A program made the translations under genes and the position numbers. The notes beneath the pieces are model-generated. The model was given only the letters and a program-made list of their open reading frames with translations, made no database searches and was not told where the DNA came from. A DNA stretch of 64,000 nucleotides from Streptomyces endocoffeicus (GTDB lineage: Bacteria; Actinomycetota; Actinomycetes; Streptomycetales; Streptomycetaceae): contig NZ_JAERRG010000008.1 in the NCBI RefSeq assembly GCF_016741935.1, forward strand, positions 186,001-250,000, given 5' to 3'. Of this stretch, positions 40,655 to 48,754 are shown piece by piece (the first letter of the stretch is position 1; every line of letters starts with the position of its first letter).

Positions 40655-41659
40655 ATGGCGATTGACCTCACCGGCCGCCACTTCCTCAAGGAGCTGGACT
40701 TCACCGCCGACGAGTTCCGCCGCCTGATCGATCTGGCCGCCGAGCTGAAGGCGGCCAAGCGGGCGGGGACCGAGGAGCGACGGCTGCGGGGCCGGAACAT
40801 CGCCCTGATCTTCGAGAAGACCTCCACCCGCACCCGCTGTGCCTTCGAGGTCGCGGCCGCCGACCAGGGCGCCTCGACGACCTATCTCGATCCGGTCGGC
40901 TCCCAGATCGGTCACAAGGAGTCGGTGCGGGACACCGCGCGGGTGCTCGGCCGGATGTACGACGCGATCGAGTACCGGGGTCATGGCCAGGGCGTCGTCG
41001 AGGAGCTCGCCGCCCACGCCGGGGTGCCCGTCTACAACGGCCTCACCGACGAGTGGCACCCCACCCAGATGCTCGCCGATGTGCTGACCATGACCGAGCA
41101 CAGCGACAAGCCGCTGGATCAGGTCGCCTACGCCTACCTCGGCGACGCCCGGTACAACATGGGCAACTCCTACCTCGTCACCGGCGCCCTGCTGGGCATG
41201 GACGTCCGTATCGTGGCGCCCAGCCTGCTGTGGCCCGACAACACCATCGTGGAGCTGGCGCGCCAGCTCGCCACGTCCACCGGCGCCCGGATCTCGCTCA
41301 CCGAGAGCGTCGAGGAGGGCGTGCGCGGCGCGGACTTCGTCGCCACCGATGTGTGGGTGTCCATGGGCGAGCCCAAGGAGGTCTGGGACGAGCGCATAGC
41401 GCTGCTGGGGCCGTACGCGGTGACGATGGATGTGCTGCGCGCCACGGGCAACGACGCGGTGAAGTTCCTGCACTGCCTGCCGGCCTTCCACGACCTGGGC
41501 ACCGACGTCGGCCGGGAGATCCACGAGCGGCACGGGCTGACCGAGCTCGAGGTCACCGACGAGGTCTTCGAGTCCGAGCACTCCGTCGTCTTCGACGAGG
41601 CGGAGAACCGGATGCACACGATCAAGGCGGTGCTGGTCGCGACGCTCGGCGCCCGGTAG
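40655..41659 (+). CDS. arcB: Ornithine carbamoyltransferase
   Basis: This 334-residue enzyme interconverts ornithine plus carbamoyl phosphate with citrulline. The carbamoyl-phosphate loop is FEKTSTRTRCAFEVAA (STRT motif), the HPTQMLAD block follows near residue 145, and the ornithine-side Cys motif is FLHCLPAFHD near 270. Start ATG 40,655 is preceded by TAGGAGCC. Its place after arcA suggests the catabolic direction, but the same protein can serve as biosynthetic ArgF, and the long gap with its own operator-like element indicates separate control. A hairpin follows the stop. Confidence 0.95.
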   Translation: MAIDLTGRHFLKELDFTADEFRRLIDLAAELKAAKRAGTEERRLRGRNIALIFEKTSTRTRCAFEVAAADQGASTTYLDPVGSQIGHKESVRDTARVLGRMYDAIEYRGHGQGVVEELAAHAGVPVYNGLTDEWHPTQMLADVLTMTEHSDKPLDQVAYAYLGDARYNMGNSYLVTGALLGMDVRIVAPSLLWPDNTIVELARQLATSTGARISLTESVEEGVRGADFVATDVWVSMGEPKEVWDERIALLGPYAVTMDVLRATGNDAVKFLHCLPAFHDLGTDVGREIHERHGLTELEVTDEVFESEHSVVFDEAENRMHTIKAVLVATLGAR

Positions 41660-41673
41660 CGCTCGACGGGCGG

Positions 41674-41690
41674 CCCTCGGTCGTCGAGGG
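41674..41690. terminator. Hairpin between convergent OTC and RsbW-like genes
   Basis: CCCTCG (41,674-41,679) pairs with CGAGGG (41,685-41,690) around a five-base loop, and an outer CTCGAC/GTCGAG pairing overlaps it. It lies in the 45 bases between two convergent stops. Confidence 0.6.
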
Positions 41691-41704
41691 TTACCGGGCG
41701 GCCC

Positions 41705-42268
41705 TCAGCCCTCCGTGTCCGTGGGCGGGAGGACGAACCAGACGGCCTTGCCGTAGGGGGTCGGCCGGTAGCCCGCGTCGGCGCTGAGGGTCCGGATCAG
41801 CAGCAGACCGCGTCCGCCCTCGGCGAGGCCGTCGGGTCTCCGGGGCTCCTCGGGTCGCCCCAGGGAGTCCAGCCCGCCGGGCGGATTCGGGTCCTGGTCG
41901 TGCACCTCGACCTGCCAGCCCCCGGTCGGCACCAGCTCCACCACCAGCTCTATCGGCTCGTCGCCGGTCGTGTGCCGCACCGCGTTGGCCACCAGCTCGG
42001 CCGTCAGCAGCTCCGCCGTGTCGCCGTCCACGGGCGCCCCGATGTCGGCCAGGGTGTTCCGGATCAGCGCACGCGCCAGCGGTACGGCGGCCGTGGTGTG
42101 CGGCAGGGCGAAGCGCCAGGTGGCGGCGTGGGAGGGATCGGGCACGGAAGGCGTCCAGTCGGTCGGCGTGAAGCGGAGTACCGCAGCCCTTGACGGTATG
42201 AAGCGGACGATAGTTCCGGAAGGGGCTGTGGGCCACTCTTGGCGGGACCTAGGGACCGAAAGGCGCAT
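41705..42268 (-). CDS. RsbW/SpoIIAB-like ATP-binding protein (HATPase_c)
   Basis: This protein of up to 187 residues has a single GHKL ATPase domain. The N-box is LLTAELVANAVRHT, the G1-like region is VEVHDQDPN, and the G2 region is EGGRGLLLIRTLS. Such stand-alone proteins are abundant in Streptomyces, where many act as anti-sigma factors or serine kinases that phosphorylate anti-anti-sigma partners. No anti-sigma antagonist or sigma factor gene is adjacent. The start is uncertain: ATG 42,268 has only a weak ribosome site, and the conserved domain begins about 50 residues in (ATWRFALPHTTAAVPLAR). Confidence 0.85.
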   Translation of the reverse strand: MRLSVPRSRQEWPTAPSGTIVRFIPSRAAVLRFTPTDWTPSVPDPSHAATWRFALPHTTAAVPLARALIRNTLADIGAPVDGDTAELLTAELVANAVRHTTGDEPIELVVELVPTGGWQVEVHDQDPNPPGGLDSLGRPEEPRRPDGLAEGGRGLLLIRTLSADAGYRPTPYGKAVWFVLPPTDTEG

Positions 42269-42335
42269 TCACGCCATACGAGGCAAATGGGTGGCATCGG
42301 TTGCCCGGCGGGAGGCTCCACGCGCGGCGCGTGAC

Positions 42336-42383
42336 GGCTTCACCGGTGGCTTCAGCGACGGCTTCACCGGTGGCTTCAGCGGC
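42336..42383. repeat. 24-bp tandem repeat, two copies
   Basis: The unit ggcttcaccggtggcttcag followed by cgac / cggc occurs at 42,336 and 42,360, in the gap between the divergent-side RsbW-like start and the kinase 3' end. Each unit itself contains two ggcttca halves. Confidence 0.8.
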
Positions 42384-42436
42384 GGCCTTCGGTGACCACT
42401 TCGGCGACGACTCCGGTGCGGGCTTCAGCGCGGGCT

Positions 42437-43576
42437 TCAGGCGCGCGCCGCCCAGCCCCGTTCGGTGAGCCCGAGCAGCCGCTCGACCGTGGCGGCGTCC
42501 GGCAGCGGGCCGTGATCCCCGGTCACCCCGAGCGCGGACGCGGCCGTGATGTGGCCGAGCCGCAGCGCCGAGGTCAGGGCCCCGCCGCGGAGCAGCCCCG
42601 CCAGGAAACCGGCGGCGAAGGCGTCACCCGCGCCGACCGGCTCCACCACCTCCGTACGCGGAACCGGCACGGTGACCTCCGGCCCGTCGCCGAAGGCGGT
42701 CGCCTCCCGCCCGCCGTCCTTGACGACGAGCAGGCGCGGACGCGGCAGCAGTTCGCGTACGCCGCCCGCGTCGAGGCCCGCGCCCCACAGGTGCCGCGCC
42801 TCGTCGAGGCCGACGAAGACGATGTCGGCGCGGTCGGCCAGGTCGCGCAGGACCGTGGCGGCCGTGCCGTCCGGCCACAGCGCGGGGCGGTGGTTGACGT
42901 CGAAGCTGATGGCGTGGGCGCGGTCGGCCGGAGGGGTCGCGAGCGCCCGTTCCACCAGGGCGCCGCAGGACGCGGAGAGCGCGGGGGTCACGCCCGTGAG
43001 GTGCACGAGCGCCGCCGACCCGAGCCGCGGATCGTCCAGGAGCTCGGGGCCCAGCGCCGAGGCCGCGGAACCGCGCCGGTAGTAGTGGACGCGGGTGCCG
43101 GTGGGTCCCGGGTCCTTCACCAGCAGGCCCGTCGGCCGGTGCGGGTCGGACCGTACGCCCGAGACGTCGACGTTCGCCGCCGCGACGGCGGCACGCACCC
43201 GCCGGCCGAACGGGTCGTCACCGAGGGCCGAGAGCCATACGGCGGAAACGCCCAGGTCCGCGAGGTACATCGCCACATTGGACTCCGCGCCCGCCACGGA
43301 GAGCCGCAGGCTCTCACCGGTGTCCAGGGACGCGGGCGGTTCGGGGGCGAGCGCGGCCATCGTCTCGCCGACGCACACCACGGTGCCGTCGGCGGGCGGC
43401 CAGGACGCGGCGGCCCGCGATGCCTCGCCGCCGACGACCGGTTCACGGCAGCCCTCCGCCCGTGACACGTCCGCCCGCGCCGCCCCGCCGCCACCGCCCG
43501 CCTCACCGCCACCGGCCACCGCGTCCGGCGCGGCCGCACGCGTTCCCGTATCGCCCGCGGCACGCGACGCGCTCAC
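42437..43576 (-). CDS. 2-keto-3-deoxy sugar-acid kinase (PfkB/ribokinase family)
   Basis: This 379-residue protein is a carbohydrate kinase, probably phosphorylating 2-keto-3-deoxygalactonate. The N-terminal sugar-binding strand is VVCVGETMAALAP, with GAESNVAMYLADLG (the PfkB Gly-rich helix), and the catalytic base motif VGAGDAFAAGFLAG. The first 60 or so residues are a Gly/Ala-rich extension absent from normal KdgK proteins; an in-frame GTG within VVCVGET would give the usual length. It overlaps the lactonase gene by four bases (GTGA) and is the last gene of the galactoside operon. Substrate is inferred from galactonate dehydratase and aldolase genes in the same unit. Confidence 0.9.
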   Translation of the reverse strand: MSASRAAGDTGTRAAAPDAVAGGGEAGGGGGAARADVSRAEGCREPVVGGEASRAAASWPPADGTVVCVGETMAALAPEPPASLDTGESLRLSVAGAESNVAMYLADLGVSAVWLSALGDDPFGRRVRAAVAAANVDVSGVRSDPHRPTGLLVKDPGPTGTRVHYYRRGSAASALGPELLDDPRLGSAALVHLTGVTPALSASCGALVERALATPPADRAHAISFDVNHRPALWPDGTAATVLRDLADRADIVFVGLDEARHLWGAGLDAGGVRELLPRPRLLVVKDGGREATAFGDGPEVTVPVPRTEVVEPVGAGDAFAAGFLAGLLRGGALTSALRLGHITAASALGVTGDHGPLPDAATVERLLGLTERGWAARA

Positions 43577-44454
43577 ACCGGGCCCCCGATCGTCCCGGCC
43601 GCCGGGCGGTACTCCGCCGCCGGTGGTCCCGACACTCCCACCCGGACCGAGAACAGGGCGCCGTCGTACGGGCCCGGTGCCGTGAGGCCCACCGTGGCCG
43701 TCGTGATGTGCAGGACGTCACCCTGGAGACACACCCCGGCGGGCCGGCTCGCGGGCAGCCGCACGGTGCGTTCCAACGTGCCGTCCGGCAGATGACGGCG
43801 TACCGTCCCCGTCCCCCAGACCGCCGTCCACACCGCGCCCTCGTCGTCCACGGCCATCCCGTCCGGGCTGCCGTCGTCGACCGTGAGATACGTCGTCGGC
43901 GGGCCGAGCGTGCCCGTCGCCGGGTCGACCGGGTAGCGGCGGACGACACCGCGGGCGCTGTCGGCCAGATACATGGTGCGTCCGTCGCCGGTGAACGCGG
44001 GCCCGTTCGGAATGGTGATGTCCGTCAGCACCCGCACCACCGTGCCGTCGTGGTCCACCCGGTAGAGCGAACCCGCGTCCTCGTCGGCGTCGTAGGCCAT
44101 GCTGCCCGCCCAGAACCTGCCGGACGGGTCGGCGGTGCCGTCGTTCATGCGCCGGGCGGGGCGGGCATCCGCCTCGGGCCGCGCCAGCCAGGTGGTGGCG
44201 GAGCCGGGGCCGAGCAGGCAGATCCCGGTGCCCGCGGCGGCGATCCAGGTGCCGGGCCGGCCCGCCACGGGTGCCACCGCGCCGAGCGGGACGGGCAGCT
44301 CGGCCAGCGTCTCCAGGGGCGCGGTGGGCTCCTGGGGGGCCGTCAGCAGACGGCCCTCGAGGATGTCGACGAGCACGAGGGCGTCGCCGGTCCAGCGGAT
44401 GCCCTCGCCCAGGCCGAGGCGGTCGGGGCGGGTGGGGCGCGGTTCCCCGGTCAC
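43573..44454 (-). CDS. SMP-30/gluconolactonase-family sugar lactonase
   Basis: This 293-residue six-bladed beta-propeller hydrolase opens sugar lactones. The opening LGEGIRWTGDALVLVDILEGRLL has the metal-ligand Glu of the SMP-30 family, and the later blocks MNDGTADPSGRFWAGSMAYD, TIPNGPAFTGDGRTMYLADS and SPDGMAVDDEGAVWTAVWG carry the Asn and Asp metal ligands. Context makes D-galactono-lactone the likely substrate, linking the dehydrogenase to the dehydratase. GTG start and stop overlap both neighbours by four bases (GTGA), so the kinase, lactonase and aldolase genes are tightly coupled. Confidence 0.92.
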   Translation of the reverse strand: MTGEPRPTRPDRLGLGEGIRWTGDALVLVDILEGRLLTAPQEPTAPLETLAELPVPLGAVAPVAGRPGTWIAAAGTGICLLGPGSATTWLARPEADARPARRMNDGTADPSGRFWAGSMAYDADEDAGSLYRVDHDGTVVRVLTDITIPNGPAFTGDGRTMYLADSARGVVRRYPVDPATGTLGPPTTYLTVDDGSPDGMAVDDEGAVWTAVWGTGTVRRHLPDGTLERTVRLPASRPAGVCLQGDVLHITTATVGLTAPGPYDGALFSVRVGVSGPPAAEYRPAAGTIGGPV

Positions 44455-45083
44455 CGGGTGGCCTCCCGGACCGCGGTGCGGAAGGCGCGGGCGCGGGCGC
44501 GCAGGGCGTCCTGGCTGCCGCCGTCGGCGGCGTCGCCGACGAGGGGCGAGCCGATGCCGACCGCGGTCGCCCCGGCGGCAAGATAGGCGCGGGCCGCGGC
44601 CTCGTCGACGCCGCCGACCGGTACGAACACCTCCTGCGGGAACGGCCCCCGCAGCGCCTTGAGATAGCCGGGCCCGCCCGCCTGGGCGGCCGGGAAGATC
44701 TTCAGCGCCTCGGCGCCGAGCGCGCGTGCGCCGATGATCTCGGTCGGGGTCATGACCCCGGCCAGCGCCGGGAGGCCCAGGTCGCGCGCGGTGGTCATCC
44801 CCGCGCCCAGGCCGGGGGTGACGGCGAAGTCGGCGCCCGCCCGGTGGACGGCGCGGGCGTCGTCGGCGGTGAGCACGGTGCCCGCGCCGAGCGGACGGCC
44901 GGGGCCGAGGGCCTCGCGGGCCCGCTCGATGACGGTCAGGGCGTCCTCGCCGGTCAGCGACACCTCGATCAGTTCGATGCCTTCGTCGGCCAGGGTCAGT
45001 ACGGTGCGCAGCGCGGCCTCGGGGTCGCTGCCGCGCACGATGGCGACCAGCCGATGGGCGGCCAGGGCGGCTCGCAGGTCCAC
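44451..45083 (-). CDS. 2-keto-3-deoxy-6-phosphogalactonate (KDPGal/KDPG) aldolase
   Basis: This 210-residue class I aldolase splits the phosphorylated keto-deoxy acid to pyruvate and glyceraldehyde 3-phosphate. Family blocks: HRLVAIVRG, LIEVSLT with the catalytic Glu, GAGTVLTADDARAVHRAGADFAVTP, and the Schiff-base Lys in EALKIFPAAQAGG. I chose the GTG at 45,083 with GAGGAG upstream; longer frames read into unrelated sequence. Distinguishing KDPGal from KDPG preference is not possible from motifs, but the dehydratase in the operon is clearly galactonate-type. Confidence 0.93.
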   Translation of the reverse strand: MDLRAALAAHRLVAIVRGSDPEAALRTVLTLADEGIELIEVSLTGEDALTVIERAREALGPGRPLGAGTVLTADDARAVHRAGADFAVTPGLGAGMTTARDLGLPALAGVMTPTEIIGARALGAEALKIFPAAQAGGPGYLKALRGPFPQEVFVPVGGVDEAAARAYLAAGATAVGIGSPLVGDAADGGSQDALRARARAFRTAVREATR

Positions 45084-45115
45084 GGGCGGAACTCCTCGTG
45101 AGCGGTGGGGCGGGT

Positions 45116-45925
45116 TCAGGGGCAGCGGCAGGTCGCGGTGAGCGTGAGCCGCCAGCGGACCTCGCCCGAGGCGGGGACCAGCGCGGCGTCGGCGGGACCC
45201 GCGTCGGCGAGGTCGAAGGCGCGGCCGAGCATCGGCTCGACCCCTGTGCTGCGGTACGGGTTCCCGGCGGGGAAACTGCCGAGGTTGCGCCACACGCCGA
45301 CGGACAGCGGCTGCCCGTCGGCCTCGAGCGCGAGGGCCAGGCAGCGCGCGCCGTCGTGGACGCAGGCGCGCGGGGTGTCCACGACCGCGCCGACCGCGGT
45401 GCCGTCGTCCGGCCCGAACCGGTCGAGGGCGAGGCCCAGGGGCGCGGGCCAGTCGCCCTCCACCCACGGCGCCCCGGCCGGCCAGGGGCGGTCCAGCAGC
45501 GGCGCGGCCTCCGGGAAGACCCGGGTGCGCGCCCCCTCGCGCAGCCGCAGGGCCGCCCGCGGGGTCAGGTCGAGCAGGGCGTGGGCGGCCCAGATGAAGC
45601 GGAAGCCCGGGTCGGCGCGGAGGACGTAGTCGGCCTCGGCGCCGTCGGCCGTACCGCGGATCGTGCGCGTCAGCGCGAACCGGTCGCAGCGCACGGTGTC
45701 CGCGTCCCCCTCGCGCCGCCACGGACGCGACCAGGCGTCGCCGTGGTCGGGGGCGCCGCGGACGGTGGGGACGCACTCCTCCAGGCCGCCCGCGTCCACG
45801 AAGGCGTCCCCGGGCGACACCCGCGCCCGCTCCGGAGCCGGACGGTGCCACAGCCATTCGTGTCCCTCGGCGCGGAGCGAGGTCCAGCGGCCGCCGTGCG
45901 CGGGGTCGGTGACGATCTCCAGCAC
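45116..45925 (-). CDS. Aldose 1-epimerase (galactose mutarotase)-like protein
   Basis: This 269-residue beta-sandwich protein is probably a mutarotase, interconverting alpha and beta hexoses. The start GTG 45,925 lies five bases after the dehydratase stop and gives VLEIVTDPAHGGRWTSLRAEGHEWLW, a typical galactose-mutarotase-superfamily opening. The later PTVRGAPDHGDAWSRPW has the His region and STGVEPMLGRAFDL the likely catalytic Glu. In this operon it would present the anomer used by the galactose dehydrogenase after alpha-galactosidases release alpha-galactose. Sequence is diverged enough that a different sugar or an accessory role is possible. Confidence 0.75.
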   Translation of the reverse strand: MLEIVTDPAHGGRWTSLRAEGHEWLWHRPAPERARVSPGDAFVDAGGLEECVPTVRGAPDHGDAWSRPWRREGDADTVRCDRFALTRTIRGTADGAEADYVLRADPGFRFIWAAHALLDLTPRAALRLREGARTRVFPEAAPLLDRPWPAGAPWVEGDWPAPLGLALDRFGPDDGTAVGAVVDTPRACVHDGARCLALALEADGQPLSVGVWRNLGSFPAGNPYRSTGVEPMLGRAFDLADAGPADAALVPASGEVRWRLTLTATCRCP

Positions 45926-45929
45926 GCCG

Positions 45930-47075
45930 TCACCACTCCGCGAAGGAGCCGTCGGGGTGCCGCCAGACCGGGTTGCGCCAGGCGTGGCCGGTGCGGTCGG
46001 CCGCGCGCACGGCCGCCTCGTCGATGGTGATGCCGAGGCCCGGGGCGTCGCCGCGCGGCGCATGACCGGCCACGAAGCGGAACGGCTCGGGGTCGACGAG
46101 GTAGGACAGCAGATCGGCGTCCTTGTTGTAGTGGATGCCGCGGCTCTGCTCCTGGATCAGGAAGTTCGGCGTCGCGAACGCCACCTGGAGGCTGGCCGCC
46201 AGAGCGATGGGGCCGAGCGGGCAGTGCGGGGCGAGCTGGGCGCCGTAGGTCTCGGCGAGCGAGGCGATGCGGTGGACCTCGGAGATGCCGCCCGCGTGGG
46301 ACAGGTCGGGCTGCGCGACGGCGATACCGGCGGCGAGGACCGGCAGGAACTCCGTACGCCCGTACAGCCGTTCACCGGTGGCGAGGGGCACCGGGCTCGC
46401 GGCGACCAGGCCGGGGAGCAGATGGCCGTGCTCGGGGACGACGGGCTCCTCCACGAACAGCGGGTGGAGGGCGGCCAGTTCGGGCAGGACGCGGCGGGCC
46501 GCGGCGGCGGTGAAGCGGCCGTGGAAGTCGACGGCCACGTCGCGGTCCGGGCCGAGCGCCTCCCGGGCGGCGGCCACGCGGTCCACGACCGCGGCGGTCT
46601 CGGCCGCGGTGGGCATCGGGGAGGTCGCCCCGGCGCCGTTCATCTTCACCGCCGTGAAGCCCGCCTCGACCTGCGCGGCTATCTGCTCGGACAGCTCCGC
46701 GGGCTCGTCGCCGCCGACCCAGGCGTACACCCGGACGCGGTCGCGCACGGGGCCGCCCAGCAGGGCGTGCACGGGGGCGCCGTAGGTCTTGCCCGCGATG
46801 TCCCACAAGGCCTGGTCGAGACCGGCGACGGCGCTGGACAGGACGGGTCCGCCGCGGTAGAAGCCGCCCTTGGTGAGCACCTGCCAGTGGTCCTGGATGC
46901 GCAGCGGATCCTGGCCGATCAGATAGCCGGCGAGGACGTCGACGGCCGCGCGGACCACTTCGGCGCGCCCCTCGACCACGGGCTCGCCCCAGCCGACCAC
47001 GCCGTCGTCGGTCTCGACGCGGCAGAACAGCCAGCGTGGTGGCACGAGGAAGGTCTCGATACGGGTGATCTTCAT
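45930..47075 (-). CDS. dgoD: D-galactonate dehydratase
   Basis: This 381-residue member of the enolase superfamily (mandelate racemase subgroup) dehydrates D-galactonate to 2-keto-3-deoxygalactonate. The signature residues of DgoD are visible: VDFHGRF (metal Asp and catalytic His two residues later), VEEPVVPE (metal Glu), ATGERLYGR, and LAPHCPLGPIALAAS with the second catalytic His. Typical enolase blocks WGEPVVEGRAEVV and LWDIAGKTYGAPVHALLGG are also there. It starts ATGA-coupled to the gntR gene. This enzyme defines the pathway of the whole operon as De Ley-Doudoroff rather than Leloir. Confidence 0.95.
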   Translation of the reverse strand: MKITRIETFLVPPRWLFCRVETDDGVVGWGEPVVEGRAEVVRAAVDVLAGYLIGQDPLRIQDHWQVLTKGGFYRGGPVLSSAVAGLDQALWDIAGKTYGAPVHALLGGPVRDRVRVYAWVGGDEPAELSEQIAAQVEAGFTAVKMNGAGATSPMPTAAETAAVVDRVAAAREALGPDRDVAVDFHGRFTAAAARRVLPELAALHPLFVEEPVVPEHGHLLPGLVAASPVPLATGERLYGRTEFLPVLAAGIAVAQPDLSHAGGISEVHRIASLAETYGAQLAPHCPLGPIALAASLQVAFATPNFLIQEQSRGIHYNKDADLLSYLVDPEPFRFVAGHAPRGDAPGLGITIDEAAVRAADRTGHAWRNPVWRHPDGSFAEW

Positions 47076-47884
47076 TGGCCGGTGGGCCTTTCCGTGTCGT
47101 CGTGGGAGCCGCCGATGTCGTGGGAACCACCGATGTCGGGGGAACCGCCGATGTCGTGGGAGTCGCCGATCTCGGGGGTGCCGCCGATCCGGTCCAGGTC
47201 GCGGCCGGCCTGGTCGAGCAGGGCCCGCATGGCGGCCTCGGCGGCCCGCGGGTCCCGGGCGCGTACGGCGTCCAGGACGGCGCGGTGGGCGGGGACCGGA
47301 TCCTCGCTGTGCGGGGAGCTGTGCACGATGCGATCGCGGTAGGCGAGGCCCGACTCGATCACCATCTCCATGCGTTCCAGAAGCTCGTTGTGGGTGGCGG
47401 CGAGCAGGGCGCGGTGGAAGGCGAGGTCGGCCTCGACGGCGTGGGCGGCGTCGGAGCCGTCCCGCCCCATCGCGTCCACGGCGGCGTCCAGGGCGGCGAG
47501 GTCGTCGTCGGTGCGCCGCTCGGCGGCCAGCCGTACGGCCGCGGGCTCGATGATGCCGCGCACCTCGGCGAGGTTGCGCAGCAGCGCGCTGTCGGCGTCC
47601 GTGGTGCGGTCGCTCTCGAACTGCCAGCGCAGGACGTCGGCGTCGAGCAGGTTCCAGTCCGAACGGCTCCGCACGAAGGTGCCGCGCTTCTGCCGGGCGT
47701 CGACCATCCCCTTGGCGGCCAGCACCTTCAGCGACTCGCGCAGGGCGGTGAGGCTGACATCCAGTTCGCTCTGCAGGGCGACCAGGTCCAGGGTGGATCC
47801 CTCGGGGAGGTCGCCGCTCAGGACGCGGCGGGCGAGGGCCTCCACGGTCTGGCCGTGCACGCCGCGGCGGGCGTAGGGCGTCAT
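47072..47884 (-). CDS. GntR/FadR-family regulator of the galactonate pathway (DgoR-like)
   Basis: This 270-residue regulator has an N-terminal winged helix (VEALARRVLSGDLPEGSTLD, LDVSLTALRESLKVLAAKGMVDARQKRGTFV) and a C-terminal FCD ligand domain with the metal-binding EADLAFHRALLAATHN and PVPAHRAVLDAV. DgoR-type proteins repress galactonate genes and release DNA on binding galactonate. I chose ATG 47,884. The last 30 residues are five six-residue repeats (IGGSHD-like) encoded by 18-base units. The gene lies inside the operon between the SDR and dgoD genes, so autoregulation is likely. Confidence 0.93.
   Translation of the reverse strand: MTPYARRGVHGQTVEALARRVLSGDLPEGSTLDLVALQSELDVSLTALRESLKVLAAKGMVDARQKRGTFVRSRSDWNLLDADVLRWQFESDRTTDADSALLRNLAEVRGIIEPAAVRLAAERRTDDDLAALDAAVDAMGRDGSDAAHAVEADLAFHRALLAATHNELLERMEMVIESGLAYRDRIVHSSPHSEDPVPAHRAVLDAVRARDPRAAEAAMRALLDQAGRDLDRIGGTPEIGDSHDIGGSPDIGGSHDIGGSHDDTERPTGQ
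47099..47188 (-). repeat. 18-bp tandem repeat, five units, coding for the regulator's C-terminal tail
   Basis: Units at 47,099, 47,117, 47,135, 47,153 and 47,171 (plus strand gtcgtgggaaccaccgat and variants) encode IGGSHD / IGGSPD / IGDSHD hexapeptides beyond the FCD domain. Confidence 0.88.
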
Positions 47885-47921
47885 GTCGTACTGCCTTTCT
47901 GGTGCGAGCTGATCGCGGTGG

Positions 47922-48692
47922 TCATGCGGAGGACTTGACGACGCTCCAGCCGCCGTCCACGAGAAGACTCGCACCGGTGATGTACGAGGACTCGTGGGAG
48001 CCGAGGAAGGCGATGGCCGCGGCCACCTCCTCGGGGGTGCCGAACCGCCCGGCCGCGGTCTCGGCGACGCTGCGCGCGCGGTCCTCGGGGGAGACCCGGT
48101 CCCAGGCCGCCGTCAGGATCGGGCCGGGCAGGACCGCGTTGACCCGCACCTCGGGGCCGTACTCGACGGCGAGCTGCCCGCACAGGGACAGCAGCGCCCC
48201 CTTGGAGGCCGCGTAGGCGGGGTGGCCGGGGATGCCCTTGTGGGCGTGGACGGACGAGGTCAGGACGACGGCTCCGCGGCGGGCGCGCAGATCGTCCAGG
48301 ACGGCCCGGAAGCCGAGGAAGGCGCCGGTGAGGTTGACGGCGAGCTGCCGCTGCCAGGAATCCAGGGACGTTTCGTGGGCGGGGGTGACGTCGACGGTGT
48401 AGGCGTTGCTGACGAGCACGTCGACGGGGCCGAAGTCGCGGGCGGCCGCCGCGATCCGCCGCCAGCCCTCCTCCGTGGAGACGTCGGCGGTCACGAAGCG
48501 GGCGCGGCCGCCGTCCTCGGCGATCCGCTCGGCGACCGCCGTGCCGCGCTCCTCGGCGATGTCGGCGAGCACGACGGCGGCGCCCTCCTGGGCGAGGCGT
48601 TCGGCGGTGGCGGCGCCGATGCCGGAGGCGGCTCCGGTGACCACGGCCGTGCGGTCGGTGAAGCGGTCACCGTGGCGGCGGGGCTGTTCCAT
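47922..48692 (-). CDS. Short-chain dehydrogenase/reductase, probable galactose 1-dehydrogenase
   Basis: This 256-residue classical SDR has the cofactor motif VVTGAASGIGAATAERL with an acidic residue after the second strand (VLADIAEE), favouring NAD. Further motifs are VLVSNAYTVD, the catalytic Ser in VVLTSSVHAH, Tyr and Lys in YAASKGALL, and the C-terminal LGSHESSYITGASLLVDGG. SDRs are functionally broad. Here the operon lacks another galactose-oxidising enzyme, so oxidation of galactose to its lactone is the natural assignment. The start is ATG 48,692 with AAGGAG upstream. Confidence 0.88.
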   Translation of the reverse strand: MEQPRRHGDRFTDRTAVVTGAASGIGAATAERLAQEGAAVVLADIAEERGTAVAERIAEDGGRARFVTADVSTEEGWRRIAAAARDFGPVDVLVSNAYTVDVTPAHETSLDSWQRQLAVNLTGAFLGFRAVLDDLRARRGAVVLTSSVHAHKGIPGHPAYAASKGALLSLCGQLAVEYGPEVRVNAVLPGPILTAAWDRVSPEDRARSVAETAAGRFGTPEEVAAAIAFLGSHESSYITGASLLVDGGWSVVKSSA

Positions 48693-48754
48693 CGGGGGTC
48701 GGGCTCCTTCGCTGGACTTCGGGCGGGGCGGGGGCGAGGGCGGGGGCGGGGGCT

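Noticed and set aside
41970..42395. Plus-strand frame containing GFTGGFS repeats across the RsbW-like 5' region
   Set aside because: The frame is antisense to the conserved ATPase domain for most of its length, and the repeats come from the 24-bp DNA duplication.
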